64,000 nt of DNA from Peronospora farinosa (lineage: Eukaryota > Oomycota > Peronosporomycetes > Peronosporales > Peronosporaceae), in contig CANTFK010000633.1 of NCBI GenBank assembly GCA_947646735.1, positions 62,001-126,000 on the forward strand. Reading direction: 5' to 3'. The notes under the pieces are model-generated. The model worked only from the letters and a program-made list of their open reading frames with translations, searched no databases and was not told the origin of the DNA. Made by a program: the position numbers and the translations under genes. Positions 41,053-54,443 of this stretch are shown one piece after another (position 1 is the stretch's first letter; each line of letters starts with the position of its first letter).

Positions 41053-43974
41053 CTAGCTGGAGCTGATCGGAGTACATGATTTTGCCTTTTTGAGCAAACG
41101 CTCTGAGTTTGTCACTTCCTCCAGTGCTAGCTTCCGCTTCGCAACGATCAAAGCTGCTGACTCAGCGTTTACACCATCATCACAGGCCACATACTCGCTC
41201 CCTACACTATTCTTGTTGCTATCATCGCGCTGTGCAAAACTGCTGCCGTCGTTGCAACCCTTTTTCTCGGTCGCAACCTTTGTCAGCATATTGCTTCCAT
41301 GTTCAGTACTGCTGACAGGTGTGTTGAGCTTCCATGATATCTTCTGGAACACGTTCTTAAACTGGGGCGACCGAGCCTTATTCGAGATTTTCTGGTGAGC
41401 TTTTTTGTGAGCGAGTACACTATTTCCTCCCAGAAATGATTGAGCGGTCACTTCCTCCTCCTTCTTCTTGCGTACTGGGAGCTGAAGTTCTCGTTTTTCA
41501 TCGATATCAGCACCACGTGGAGACGTAGCAGATGCTGCCTCAGCCGAGTTGCTTTCATCCTTCGGAGTCGTTGATTCGTCGTCGTCGTCATCGTAATCCA
41601 CCAATTTTACTAATCTCGGGCTGTTCTGACAAGACACCTCCTAAGTGATGTCACGCAAAACAATTAGTACCACATTAGAATTATAGCATCATTATCGTGT
41701 CATTCTCACCTCTGATAGTCCGTTTTTGAGTTCGGGTGCAGGTTCAGTCGTTTCAGTATCTTTCTCCCAGTACAACTCCTCTTCTTCATCGACAATGCTC
41801 CCTGCCCGTACAAAGCGGACCTTGTTGTTATCGATGGAATCCAGAGCTTCGGCTACAGATCCCGAGTTTTCATTATGGCGTGCACGGATGGCCTCAAACA
41901 CTAGTGGACACTCCGCTTTATATGTCTCGAAAAACTTTGTGTAGATGTGCTCGACCAAAGACGTCATGTTCGTCTTCATCAAATAAACAAAACAGACTGT
42001 TTAGTGCCCAGCCAAGATAACGCAGTGAAGTTAGGTAAGATCTGTCACCTTCTCTATATATGATAGTGCTTCCAAGACTGCTGAACTAACAGCCCCCGTA
42101 TTCGTCTTTCCAATCTCCAGATTCGCTAGCATCGGTGTAAAAAGATCATTCTGAATCAAAAATCTGGAAAAGAAAGCCTCGGCTCGTACTATGCAAGCTC
42201 GAACAAACTTCACTGCGTCTGTCAGTACCGTAACATGAGATAATTATTAGCCAGTCTGCTCGAAAGTAAACTGCAATACAGCTCGCAGCACCTGGATGGT
42301 GACATGTCGATGCGCCTAATACGTACGAATAACGAAAAGCTTGTTCTTGGAGCGTAGCATTTTCTCAGCGTACGACGCAATTGGTTGCCTCCCAAATAGA
42401 TATTTAACGCGATAGCCGTGGTTTTCCGTGCATAATGTGAGTAGTTCCATGATGCTGTCTTGCAGATCAAACATAGCGGATTCATCGTACAGAAAGGTGT
42501 GTTTCTTCAACGGTTGAAGCAGCCAGTGCATATAGTTAGGGTAGAGCACGCTCAAAAACTTGTCATCCTGTAAAAAGCATGACAACAACAACATTGTCAT
42601 CAATCGCAAGACACCCTTATTGCGTTTTCATGTGCGCATACCTGCGCCAACGGCACGCAAAAAATATCCCTCAGCAAGTTGAGCAACTGGATTCGCATTG
42701 GTTCATCACGCTCGAAAACAAGCAGCAAAGCAGTAAACAGCGACGATTCAGAAGTCCACACGATACGTTCGTTATCCGAGCTCGGTGCAGGTACACACTT
42801 GCCCTCACTTGCAAGGTATGCTCGTAATCTGTCAGGACCCTGATAGAAAACTAACGCGTTCAAAATGTCCACTGCTAACGCGATCTCCTTCGAGTTGGAG
42901 TCAGGAGAACCCAAAACCGTAGCAAACGCCGCAAAAATCTCGCCATCACCAAAGAAACTGCTAATGAGGGAGCCAAACACAGGTGGTGCTCCAAACGGCT
43001 CACGGCGCTGAGATCTGTCCAAAGGTTTGGTCACTCGTACCAAGTTGAGAATCGCTTTCAGCAATCCAAGGCCATCCAGTCTCTTGTCTTTACTAACAAT
43101 AAGGTCCTTACTAGACGAGGAGCCACAAATTCGTCAGCTTTTCGATCACGTCGAATCTTCCACTAGCACTACAACACGTACATTGCTTTCCAGTAATCTT
43201 CAGTCTCGGAAATATAGGTAAGAATATAAAAACTGTTCTCATTGATCATGTGTTCCAACAAAAGGACACATCCATCAGGAAGAGAGCGTGACAGCACATT
43301 ATCTTTAATCACTTGGATCCGATAGTTCATGTGTACACGCTCCACCACACTCCGATCAGTGATGGGGATTACCTGCCACGTAACAATTAGAACCAAATGA
43401 AACGTCAGCATTTAGTCCGTTCTGTCCTATTGTTTCATACAAATACCTCATTGAACCCTCCACCTCCTTCCAACGCTGTTCGAAAATCCATCTCACGAAT
43501 TAATCCAGGATTATAGCCAAATACACCGACAACCGAGATAAAGTTGGTATCACTTAGTAAAATCTCAATCACGCCACGATTGCACATCTCAACTATCACA
43601 CATACATACATAACAGCATTAGTTCTGCCTCATATGCACCCAATCAGATACAAGCAAAGAAACTTACGCATCGCATAGAAGACGTCAAACAGTTTATACA
43701 GCTCGGACTTGTCAGCATCCAGTTCACTAACATCAAAGAGATCCAAGAGCTTGGCAATGTATGCTCCATCCTGTATGTCATCAGCAACAGTGAGTCTCTC
43801 GAGTCTTCAGTTCAATCGATTGTCCACTTTGTTCACCTTATCCATGAGATCCGTAAGCACCGCTGAACGGACTGTCGGGTGCGCTGTCTTGAGTAGAATC
43901 AGAATCTCATCCAAGTTCTCCAACTCACACGATGGCAAGTCACGTCTATGTTCAATTTTAATGGTCGTTAGCAT
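41053..43974 (-). CDS. PP4R3: Protein phosphatase 4 regulatory subunit 3 (SMEK/PSY2)
   Basis: Nine exons from right to left: 43837-43974, 43668-43770, 43447-43592, 43182-43372, 42642-43092, 42327-42567, 42049-42218, 41710-41973, 41053-41640; 763 aa. PP4R3 targets the PP4 catalytic subunit to substrates in DNA repair and centrosome control. Family motifs: LPSCELENLDEI, AYIAKLLDLFDV, FNEVIPITD, YRIQVIKDNVL, the ARM-like helices (IVWTSESSLFTALLLVF, LQDSIMELLTLCTEN), FVRACIVRAEAFFSRFLIQNDLF, LVEHIYTKFFETYK and the acidic end LVKLVDYDDDDDE. Introns are 66-108 bp, GT-AG. The EVH1/RanBD-like domain that starts animal and yeast homologs was not found upstream. The ATG chosen is the first in frame after a stop; a further 5' exon may be missing. 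Confidence 0.8.
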
Positions 43975-44632
43975 CTTTATCAGCCAATAGAAACCGCTGC
44001 TTCAGATACTGAACAAGAGTTTCCGTACGGTTTAATATCGTCGCGAAAGAGATGATCGATGCTGCTCTCACAATCCATTATAAGAGTCGATGGCGACGTC
44101 ACCTTGTGTTGCTGTACTACTTGTCTCTTTACGGTCGTAGCAAACGTACGTACGACCTTCCAGCAACTTTTCGACTTTTTTGAGTGCGCGTTACAGCTAT
44201 TTTTGCAAAATGAGCTACCTAACTTTTTCCCTTTTTATCCCGCATGATTGGCCAATGAGACGACAGTATCGAAAGGGTTGTAGCCAATCATAACAGGTGT
44301 ATGGTGGCTTGAGTCACTTAACAACCAAAGCAGCCGCGGCGATGGGAAGTAGCTTTGTAGGGAAGTACAATCGCGGAACTTTGCTTCTACGCGTATCGAT
44401 TGGTTATATTGTAGCGCACACTTTCTTCTCCTAACTGATCACCAAGTATCATACTAGCTGAACCTTTGATTGACCGAGATGACAGCAATTATTACGTTAG
44501 TTAATGTAACTTTTACAATAACATCCCAGCCTTTTTTCAGTTTTACTTTCTACCAATCTGATCTTTTCATCATTCCGTAATTTCTACCAATCATTATTTC
44601 GAGACGTTTGTATCCCAACTTTCAGTTACATA

Positions 44633-47035
44633 ATGGCGGGTCGAGAGTTTGCGCATGTTCAGCCGGTGCGTGTGCAGCCTCTGGCGAGCAAAGGAGACCC
44701 GAACTGCTCTTGTTTTTTCTTCTATCTTCTTTGCAACATTCCTCTTTAACTCTTGGCAATTTGTTGCTCTTCAATTCGTCAGGACAATGCCGAGATCGAG
44801 CGCTCTGTGCTCTCGCAGGAGGTACCAGCTTACTCACTTTTAAACGATTTATAGTCAACTATGGCACTGATACTGTGATGTTCTTTGGTATGATAATATC
44901 TAATGTTGTGACTGTAGGTGGAGACGCTGCGGAACCGACTCGGTCTTCGCCAAGTAGACGTGTCGAAAGAATGCGGTGTGAATGCCAGTATGTTGTCTCA
45001 GTGGATGCTGGGAAGGTACAAAGGCAATGTTGGACGGGTAAGGTGTGATTTTTTGTAATTTTGTGTGATTTTGATGACTCTGTAATATGTCTAAGAGTGA
45101 GATTGCACGCTGCTTACTGGTTGTGGCTTTTTTGTCGTAAAGATCAACGGGTTGATGGAGTCGTGGCTGATTCGTCGGCGCGGAGGGAAACCTATGGAGA
45201 AGGCAATGATGTGTACGTCCTGATGTATATGAAAAATGTGCCATCTGTATTGGTCGATTGTCTGACGTGATGGTGTGCTCGATAGTGTTCAACTCGACGG
45301 CTAGCTCTCCAAAGCTGAAACGAAGATTGGAAGAAATGAACGATCCTTTACAAGCTGCACGAAGGTACCCCAGCACGACAAGATCATGTGCCTATGCGTG
45401 ACATTATTTACTTATCATGCTTGATTGACGGGCGCAGAAAAGACGGCATGATCCTTGCTCAACGAAAACTGTACGACTACCCCAAGGTGCGTTGTTTAGG
45501 TAACCTGACCGGCTTTTTGCATCAACTTCAGCTCGCTTTTTTTGATTCTTCACAGTTTCCGGCTCGCGACACTTTGCTAATCCCTATCGGACTCGACATT
45601 GACATTGAGGGCTATCGATACATTGACTCCTTCTCATGGAATTTGTAAGTGTATAGCTTGCTCTGTTGTAAATATTGACGTTTTTTCTTGGGTGCTGATT
45701 ACGACAATGAACGCGTTAAATGTGCAGTTATGAAAAAGATTTTACGTACGAGACGTTTGCCGCAGCATTAGTGAGGGATTTGGACCTTCCGGATTGCTTT
45801 TACAAACGCATAGCCAAATCGATTCAGGAGCAGGTCGAAAAAGCGCAAAAGTCGCTTCCGTGGCACGAAGCCGTCACTAGCGAGAGTTTGCACCCGATCT
45901 TTATCAATTTACGGCTAAATGATACCATTTACATTGACAAGTTTGAGTGGGACCTCAACGATCCGAACAACTCACCCGAGCAATTTGCACGGGTCGTATG
46001 CGAAGACTTGGTAAAAAGATCAGCAACTCATTGGTACAATAGGTTTGTTGTTGATTGCTGACTGATCATATTTTGCACACAGGGTTTAAGCGGCCAGTTT
46101 GAGGCTCAAGTGGCTTTAACTATCCGCGAACAGCTTCGCGACTACTCTAGAGTAAGTGTTTAACTATCGTTCGTTCAGGTCGTGGCATGAGTCGTGTTGC
46201 TAATCAAGCGAATTCGTGGTGTGATGCAGCTCATTCGAGAAGGCTTAAAAGACTCTGTCACTAGACTACCACCTGTTACAACAGCATTCCGCGATCGTCT
46301 TGACACAAAAGTTTGGGGTCCCTCTGTGAAGTTTATTCTGGCGGAAGACATCCCACAACTCGAGCGAGAGGACTTTAAACGGATGAGGCCGTTGTCGCGG
46401 CCTACAGTGCAAATGGTTCCACTGCCACCTCCGGTAGCGAGGCCTAACCGTCCACCTAAGCCAGTAAATACCTTTCTCATGTTCTGCAGGTAACTCTAGC
46501 AAGCCAGCAAGTTCATGCTGGCGTCGTGTACTTACCTGCTGACGATGTTGTTTGCAGGCAAAACCGAAAGAAGATAATGGCTGACCACCCCAGCACCAGT
46601 GCTAAGGATGCGTCAAAGATACTTGGAGATATGTGGCAGAAGCTGTCTGAAAAAGAACGAGCAAGGTATGAGCCAAAATAAAACGAAACGAGAGTTATGC
46701 TTTGCGTCGGTACTAACCTAAGCGCATGGTATTGCAGCTACATCCCGATGACTGATTTGGAAAATCAGCGGCGGATGAATGAATGGCAGATGAAAGAGAA
46801 TGCGTTGAATGGTATTCACACAACACTTACTTCCGGTATCGCTGGGGCAAACTCGACAGGACCTGCAACGTCTATCTCTCCTGCGATTCTAGGGTCTCCA
46901 GTGCTTCTCGGTCCTCGAGTCACTCCGAGTGTGGCCTCTTCGATAGATGAAGTGGACGAGGTGGACGTCGAAGATGAGGAAGATGACGAAGAAGACGACG
47001 ACGATATCGCTAATGCGACCAGTATTGCTGTCTGA
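44633..47035 (+). CDS. SNF5: SNF5/SMARCB1 chromatin-remodelling subunit with HMG box
   Basis: Twelve exons: 44633-44665, 44783-44821, 44918-45037, 45143-45212, 45286-45364, 45438-45486, 45556-45644, 45728-46010, 46083-46151, 46209-46489, 46558-46665, 46738-47035; 505 aa. SNF5 is a core subunit of SWI/SNF remodellers. Order of domains: HTH-like N-terminus (LRNRLGLRQVDVSKECGV, then LSQWMLGRYKGN); first SNF5 repeat (LLIPIGLDIDIEGYRYIDSF, then YETFAAALVRDLDL); second repeat (INLRLNDTIYIDKFEWDL, then SPEQFARVVCEDLGLSG and ALTIREQLRDY); HMG box (RPPKPVNTFLMFCRQNRKK, then KILGDMWQKLSEKERASY); acidic C-terminus. All junctions are GT-AG and in frame. The first exon boundary (at GTGCGT) is the weakest. 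It is divergent from PP4R3. Confidence 0.82.
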
Positions 47036-47111
47036 AAAAAGGTTTTGCATGAATCAACTGGCCATGCATCGATCCCACAACGAGTTGTGCATTTTTGTGA
47101 TATGTTACTGT

Positions 47112-47579
47112 CTACGATGTTTCGTCACTGTCTGTTGTAGGCGAAAGTCTCCACTTTGACTGGTAGAAGTGATTCTCTAGCTCGAACAACGCCGACGAGA
47201 TGTCTGAGCTCAAGTGCGAAATCTGCGCGTCCACGTCGTCGCATCTGTCGAGTTTTATTAGCACTTGTCTATGTACCACAGAGATGTAGTCAGGTATTTC
47301 AAGGGTGTCTTACCGTTTCAGTAGCTCTTCTGAAGTCGTGTCGACGTTCTGACTCATGCCTTCGAAATCGCCCAATGCCAGCGATAACTTCATTTCTGAC
47401 ACGAGTTTAAGCAGCGATTCACTGGCCTGAACCAAGGTTGTGGCGTATATCGAGCTCTGGAAGGACTCGCGTGTGGTGTTGGCCGGGTCCTTAATCTTGG
47501 CAGTCTTTACAAGTCCTTTAAAGTTCTCCACCAACTTCTCCACGTTATTATCAAGGCGCTGTCTGTACTCCTCCGCCAT
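47112..47579 (-). CDS. MED22: Mediator complex subunit 22
   Basis: Two exons, 47314-47579 and 47112-47244, 132 aa; 69-bp GT-AG intron. MED22 is in the head module of Mediator, which links activators to RNA polymerase II. The sequence matches the family: YRQRLDNNVEKLVENFKGLV, FQSSIYATTLVQASESLLKL, VSEMKLSLALGDF and CDDVDAQISHLSSDISSALF with the acidic helix ELENHFY. The single frame without splicing stops early after ELLKR. It ends 76 bp from the stop of the SNF5 gene in convergent orientation. Confidence 0.85.
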
Positions 47580-48039
47580 TGCCGAGTAGTGTCAATAAAG
47601 CTGACGTAAAGTACAAATGTTTAGGAAGGAACCTATTATAGTGACGATGTGAAGTAGCTATCATGGACCTCTCTTACTGACTATTGCTGAAGTAAGCGAT
47701 GTTGGCTTTAGTTTCTCAGCAGTTAATCTTCTGTTTCTATAATAGATCTTTGCTAAGGTTTTATTGATAAAAAAACCTCTTTATCTAATTATGCCTTCGA
47801 AGGGGGCTCAAAACAGGTTAGTGCCCATATTCCTGAAAAAGTTGTTCAGGTGCGTAAAGTTGACAAGAAGACGTCTTGTTGATGGCGTATTATCGTGACA
47901 CACCATACACTACAGCTCATATCGTCAGCATCATTACGTAGTTTACATCCGCAGCTATCTGACCAGTGCTGTTTTTTTCTCTACTATGCAATATGTCACT
48001 TCTCAGAAAGCGCCATAGAAACCCAATTCCTTCAATAGA
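47580..48039. other. Divergent intergenic region MED22 / V-ATPase c
   Basis: 460 bp between two divergent starts, presumably holding both promoters. I see no distinctive element. Confidence 0.4.
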
Positions 48040-48701
48040 ATGTTGGCTCAACTAGTAGCAGACGTGTGTCCCTCGTCTGCGTCGTTCTTTGGCTTCATGG
48101 GTGTCGCCTCTGCCCTCGTCTTTGCCAGTACGTTGTCGTTCTCTTCGTAGCTCATTAGTAGACAAAACAGTCGTGCATATTGCCGTCGCTTTGAGACGAT
48201 ATCGTGACTTTTTACGGTGATTTGTTTATTAGTATTTATTCGTCACTATTACTTGCTATTTTAATTTGTCTAGATCTTGGTGCTGCATACGGTACGGCCA
48301 AGTCCGGTGTAGGTATCGCATCAATGGGTGTGATGCGGCCAGAATTGGCGATGCGGAACATCATTCCTGTGGTCATGGCTGGTGTGCTGGGCATCTACGG
48401 TCTGATTGTAGCAGTGATCATCCAGGGCTCGATCGACCCTCCGAACGGCAATATGCCCAAGTACGGCTCTTACTCTGGCTTTGCGCACTTGGCTGCGGGT
48501 CTGTGCTGTGGTTTAAGTGGTCTAGCAGCTGGCATGGCAATTGGAGTGGTGGGAGACGCGGGTGTGCGGGCTGTGGGGCAACAGGAGAAGCTGTTTGTCA
48601 ACATGATCCTGATCCTGATTTTTGCAGAAGCCTTGGGCCTTTACGGCTTGATTGTGGCGCTCATTCTATCGCAGAAGAAGAGCGACTGCCCGACCGAGTA
48701 A
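48040..48701 (+). CDS. VMA3: V-type H+-ATPase proteolipid subunit c
   Basis: Two exons, 48040-48127 and 48274-48701, 171 aa. Subunit c forms the rotating proton-carrying ring of the V-ATPase in vacuole and endosome membranes. Four hydrophobic helices are visible: [59 protein letters not shown] and [19 protein letters not shown]. The proton-binding glutamate is in [10 protein letters not shown], as usual. The intron sits after FA-N in the first helix; splicing gives the family sequence [14 protein letters not shown]. The length is normal (155-170). Confidence 0.92.
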
Positions 48702-49836
48702 GCTCTTTTATTGCGGATCATGGAAATGATCGGTGGAGTGCGGCTAGTGCTAGTAATCCTTTTCGTAGCTTCTAAAGAAAGTCGAATGGCGTAGTCCAGT
48801 GCTTCTAACACGACATCGGCGGCTTAATGACTTAAGTTGTCGTTCGCAGTTCTATTTCACTCAATCTCGCTACGTAATGCTTAACCTTTTACAATCTAGT
48901 TCTCATGTTCATCAGCACTGCACTATGGTACCTCACCCCAAAGATGCTTTGTTGTATTCATGCTTAGTCTATTTAGTAAAACATTTTTATGGTTCAAGCA
49001 TGCTACTCAAATCAAAATATAATATTGCTTGTCAACTAATGCAAGAAAGATGCGATTACCACCGCCATGGCTGTCTCGCGTTAATGAACGTACGACTGAC
49101 TGCTATCCATGTGGAAGCGGCATATTGGTTGCGAAGCTTGTAGGAGACGAGGCGCACTCTCTTAAGTATCCTGCTGTTCTGACTGCTGTAGCATGTGAGA
49201 TGGACTGCGTAAAATCGATCTGACAATGTCACCGACAGATCAATGTACTTTGTACAATAGATCAAGACACTACATTCATTTCAATAGCTACAGAGGCAAA
49301 TGCGTGCCCTGCGGAAGCTGAGTGGAGGGGTCTCAAAGCTGCAATGGTATAGAAGTGTTTGCATCAAACGATTTCTTGTAAGCTATAAGTTGTGAGGCAC
49401 ACTCGAGATAATTTGCAGCGATGATTGCCTGGCTAAAAGCATTCGTGTGCCACTACTGACACATCATCAATAAGAAACAAGCGTTGCTGCGTGTTGAAGT
49501 TGTTCTTGCATTGTAATAATGAATGGCTTAATGTTGTTAGTGATATTCAAGAGACCGCTCATCTTATGACTAAACGTGAAGCCTTGGGGAACCATTGAAG
49601 AGATACGTCAGGCTCTGTAGTAGAACTCTATGTAGTGTAACTTCAATTGATACCCAAGGTTACATCAAAATGACTTTCATCCCTTGATGGCTACAATAGA
49701 AAAAACGTACTTACGTGCGAACCTTATCGCTTGGTTCTGAAACGTACATCATCAAAAACGTCATAGTATCACTAGCAACCGACTTCCTCCTCTCTAGAGC
49801 CACTTCCATCCTCTTTCATTCTCTATAGTCTCCATT
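48702..49836. other. Long intergenic region without a supported gene
   Basis: About 1.1 kb. A 114-codon plus frame (48799-49143) and smaller ones have no recognisable content. No LTR or known repeat of this window is present. It contains the 3' end of the V-ATPase gene and the promoter of the Reptin gene. Confidence 0.45.
49812..49824 (+). promoter_or_regulatory. Possible oomycete initiator element of the Reptin gene
   Basis: TCTTTCATTCTCT lies just before the ATG at 49837 and resembles the oomycete Inr consensus around a TCATT core. Spacing to the start is short but normal for this group. No transcript evidence. Confidence 0.35.
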
Positions 49837-51308
<1,472 letters not shown>

Positions 51309-51430
51309 ACGAGCCTTGGACCGGGAGTTTTTGCTTGTGTTTGCAGCTGTCAGTGCCTTGTGTGACCTATAACGATGAAACCCACTTACTATTGCAGCTA
51401 TTTGCTTCTACACGTTATTTAATGAGTCAT

Positions 51431-52708
51431 TCATTTGGTCGAGAAGAACGATCGCAAGTCACGCTGTTTAGGCGGACCGCTTTGCTTTTTAGCCTCTTTC
51501 TTGGCCTTAGTAGCCTTCTCCGCGGCCGCTTTTTTCTTCTTCTCCTCCACTCTCTTCTTAGCAGCCTTTTGCTCTTCTTCAATCTCCTCGGCCGTCAACT
51601 CTACCTCCTCGTACGTCTTCTCCGTGACCATGTAACCTTGTTCATTGATGCGCGTCTTGGTGACGACAACCCGTCGCTTAGTCTCGAGCACAGGTTCCTC
51701 CACAGAATCGTCGTCAGCTTCGTCTTCCGACTCCACGCGCTGTTTCTTGTTTGACGGAGACTCGTCGTCCAATTCCGCAGCCTCTTTTGTCTTCTTCGTC
51801 TCAGCTGGAGAAGCATTCAATTTTCGCTTTACGTTGCGAGTCTTTGGAGCAGGTGTTCCTGTCTCCTTCGGAGGTGGCACCTCGTCCATTTCCTCGTCAT
51901 CGTCACTAATAATTCTCTTATTGCTCGAAGTCTTGACAAACACAGGAGCATCCGTCTCGTCGTCGTCTTCTTCGTCGTCACTGTCCATAGTCAGCACGTT
52001 GCTCATGTCGAGTTTCTTGGTCTCTTGTTTCCTGCTCTCTGTCATCTTGCTATCTCCATTCTTACTCGAGCTACTGACCTTGGATCCCCCTGTTTTCTTG
52101 CTGCTCTGAAAGAACGACGTTGATGATATGGAAGACGATAGTTTCTTCTTAATCGACGTGTTAATGGCATCGAAGGCCGAGATGGTCTCCTCACCCTGAT
52201 CTTCTCCGACATCTTGTCGTGCCGTAGCCTCTACACACTTAATTCCGCTTATATAAAGCGCCTTAACAGCTGCAGACAGAGGTGCATTCTTGGTCACTGT
52301 ATTGAACACGTCATTGCGTGCCTGACGCTCCTGTGCCCAACAGACTGTAGCCACGGCCGTCACTTCGTCTTCGTTCTCTGCAGCAGTATTTGACTTGCTG
52401 TAGAGCGCGTAAATCTGCTGATACAACACGTCATCATTCTTTCTCTGACTTCCCACTGCTAGAGACAGCACACGAGCCCTTGGATCGCGTTTAGCGGCTG
52501 CAGTCTCGCTCTTGTCGTCAGTGGCCACGGGTACTCGTTTGATCAGCAATTGCAACGTTTTAACGTTGCTATTCTCGGCAGAAAAGTCGGTGAGGGCTTC
52601 AATACTAACATTTGAGGGTACTTGAGAGCGAATACTGAGCGTACGGTATGAAATAGGCTCGCCTGCGTCCAATACCGTTGAGGAGATCTCTTCCAGACAG
52701 CGCTCCAT
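51431..52708 (-). CDS. POLD3: DNA polymerase delta subunit 3 (POLD3/Cdc27)
   Basis: Single-exon frame, 425 aa. POLD3 holds the B subunit of polymerase delta and contacts PCNA. The N-terminal half (ISYRTLSIRSQVPSNVSIEA ... VLSLAVGSQRKNDDVLYQQI ... WAQERQARNDVFN) fits the winged-helix region of the family. The middle and C-terminal parts are strongly charged (acidic blocks around DDEEDDDET, Lys/Glu-rich helix), as in Cdc27. It ends QRDLRSFFSTK, a canonical PIP box (QxxLxxFF) at the extreme C-terminus. The family is weakly conserved, so the call rests on layout plus the PIP box. Convergent with RUVBL2, 122 bp apart. Confidence 0.8.
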   Translation of the reverse strand: MERCLEEISSTVLDAGEPISYRTLSIRSQVPSNVSIEALTDFSAENSNVKTLQLLIKRVPVATDDKSETAAAKRDPRARVLSLAVGSQRKNDDVLYQQIYALYSKSNTAAENEDEVTAVATVCWAQERQARNDVFNTVTKNAPLSAAVKALYISGIKCVEATARQDVGEDQGEETISAFDAINTSIKKKLSSSISSTSFFQSSKKTGGSKVSSSSKNGDSKMTESRKQETKKLDMSNVLTMDSDDEEDDDETDAPVFVKTSSNKRIISDDDEEMDEVPPPKETGTPAPKTRNVKRKLNASPAETKKTKEAAELDDESPSNKKQRVESEDEADDDSVEEPVLETKRRVVVTKTRINEQGYMVTEKTYEEVELTAEEIEEEQKAAKKRVEEKKKKAAAEKATKAKKEAKKQSGPPKQRDLRSFFSTK

Positions 52709-52992
52709 GTATGACCAAGTTCACTTTTGTCAAAAAATCGCAATTTGGATGGTACAATGTACCAGGTTATGTGTAAAGTGTACAGCTTGTGTGAAAAACA
52801 CTAAAAAGCGAATGTTAATGAGATATCAAGCATTTGTATAGGAAGCGATAGCTTGCTGTCTTTCAGATAAAGAACTCCTATTGTCCGCCTTAATTACAAG
52901 CCAAGACTCTTCTGCTGATAAGTCGATCCATAGACGCCGGTCACGCCATTTTTTCTTCTCGTCTGCGTCACTCGCGAATTTGGATCAGTTTT
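52709..52992. other. Short intergenic gap POLD3 / citrate synthase
   Basis: About 280 bp with promoter function for POLD3 and the 3' end of the citrate synthase gene; no distinctive signal. Confidence 0.4.
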
Positions 52993-54402
52993 TTACTTCT
53001 TGTTGGCAAAGTAGTTGTTGATCCACTCGCTAGTCACTGACTTGGGGCGCTCCAGTGGAAGACTCAGTGCACGGTCCCAGAAGAGCTGCGAGAGCACACC
53101 AATAGCGCGCGACACACCAAAGAGCACAGTGTAGTAGTTCTTTTGCGTCAAGCCGTAGTACTGCAGCAGCACACCGCTGTGCGAGTCCACGTTCGGGTAC
53201 GGGTTCTTGGTCTTGCCGTGCTCTGTCAGAACACCCGGCATGACCTGGTAAATCGTATCCACAATACGGAACAGCTCGTCGTCAGGCATGTACTTGAGAC
53301 CGAACTCGCGCTGGCACGTGTAACGCGGATCCGTCTTGCGCAGCACAGCGTGACCGTAACCCGGGATGACCTTGCCAGCGTTCAGCGTGTCCCACGCAAA
53401 CTGAGTAATGGTCTCCTTGTTCACGTCCAGGTTCTTGGAGCGGAACTCGGCCTGCAGGTCGAGGATCCAGCCGAGTACCTCCTGGTTGGCGAGACCGTGC
53501 AACGGGCCAGCCAGAGCGTTAAGCCCACCAGCCAGGGCGAGGTACGGGTCCGAAAGCGTCGAGCCGACCAGGTGCGTGGTGTGGGCACTGGCGTTTCCGC
53601 CTTCGTGGTCACTGTGGATGACCAGGTACAGACGCATGAGCTCATCGAACTCAGCATTGTCAAAGCCCAGCATGCGGTTGAAGTTGGCCGAATAGTCAAG
53701 GCTCGAGTCGTACGCGTTGTTGGACTCGCCAAAGTACGTGTTGCGATAGATAAGAGCCGCGACCTCAGGCAGACGGGCGATGAGGTTCATGCTGTCCTCG
53801 TACGTGTACTCCCAGTACGTTGATTTGTGAATACCTTCAGCATACTTCTTAGCAAAGACACTCTCAGTGTTCATAGCAGTCACAGCAGCCGATAGCTGCG
53901 TCATGGGGTGAGCGTGCTTGAGGTCACGGATAAGCTTCGTTACGTGCTCGGGCACTTTGGCACGTGAGTGCAGCTCAGCAGTGACGCTAGCAGTCTGAGC
54001 AGCCGTGGGCACCTCACCGGTAAGAAGGAGCCATAGTAGACCTTCCGGTAGAGGCTCACCGCCTTCTTCCTTGGCCGGCAGACACTTCTGAAGATCCGGG
54101 ATCGTGTGGCCACGGAAGCGAATTCCTTCCTCAGCGTCCAGTAGTGAAGTTTCCCACAGGAGAGACTTGATTCCACGAGCACCGCCCAAAGTCTGGTCTA
54201 CTGTGACTTCGCCCAACGATTTGTGGCCGTGCTCAGCCTTCAGTTTCTTGAGCGCCTCTTGGCGGACAGGAATCTGCTCCTTGAGCTCGTCGAGTAGAGA
54301 CGTCGCCGACGTAGACAACGCACGAGCAGCATTGGGAGCAGCACTTGAGCGTGCGGCCATGGTGGCCGACTGGCAGAGGGACTTGATGATGATGGCGCTC
54401 AT
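52993..54402 (-). CDS. CS: Citrate synthase, mitochondrial
   Basis: Single-exon frame, 469 aa, the usual length. It condenses acetyl-CoA and oxaloacetate to citrate, the first step of the tricarboxylic acid cycle. The N-terminal 35 residues ([20 protein letters not shown] then [10 protein letters not shown]) are basic, Ser/Ala-rich and free of acidic residues, a mitochondrial targeting peptide. The catalytic histidines are in [12 protein letters not shown] and [15 protein letters not shown], and the active-site aspartate in the [11 protein letters not shown] region. It belongs to the eukaryotic (type I) group. Confidence 0.96.
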   Translation of the reverse strand: MSAIIIKSLCQSATMAARSSAAPNAARALSTSATSLLDELKEQIPVRQEALKKLKAEHGHKSLGEVTVDQTLGGARGIKSLLWETSLLDAEEGIRFRGHTIPDLQKCLPAKEEGGEPLPEGLLWLLLTGEVPTAAQTASVTAELHSRAKVPEHVTKLIRDLKHAHPMTQLSAAVTAMNTESVFAKKYAEGIHKSTYWEYTYEDSMNLIARLPEVAALIYRNTYFGESNNAYDSSLDYSANFNRMLGFDNAEFDELMRLYLVIHSDHEGGNASAHTTHLVGSTLSDPYLALAGGLNALAGPLHGLANQEVLGWILDLQAEFRSKNLDVNKETITQFAWDTLNAGKVIPGYGHAVLRKTDPRYTCQREFGLKYMPDDELFRIVDTIYQVMPGVLTEHGKTKNPYPNVDSHSGVLLQYYGLTQKNYYTVLFGVSRAIGVLSQLFWDRALSLPLERPKSVTSEWINNYFANKK

Positions 54403-54443
54403 GTCTGTAGTAATAGCAAGAGATTATGATTAGAGAATGCACA

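Noticed and set aside
48799..49143. 114-codon plus frame after the V-ATPase gene
   Set aside because: No motif, AT-rich, no splice or promoter context; likely chance.
53143..53823. 226-codon frame opposite citrate synthase
   Set aside because: Antisense shadow caused by codon bias of the citrate synthase gene.
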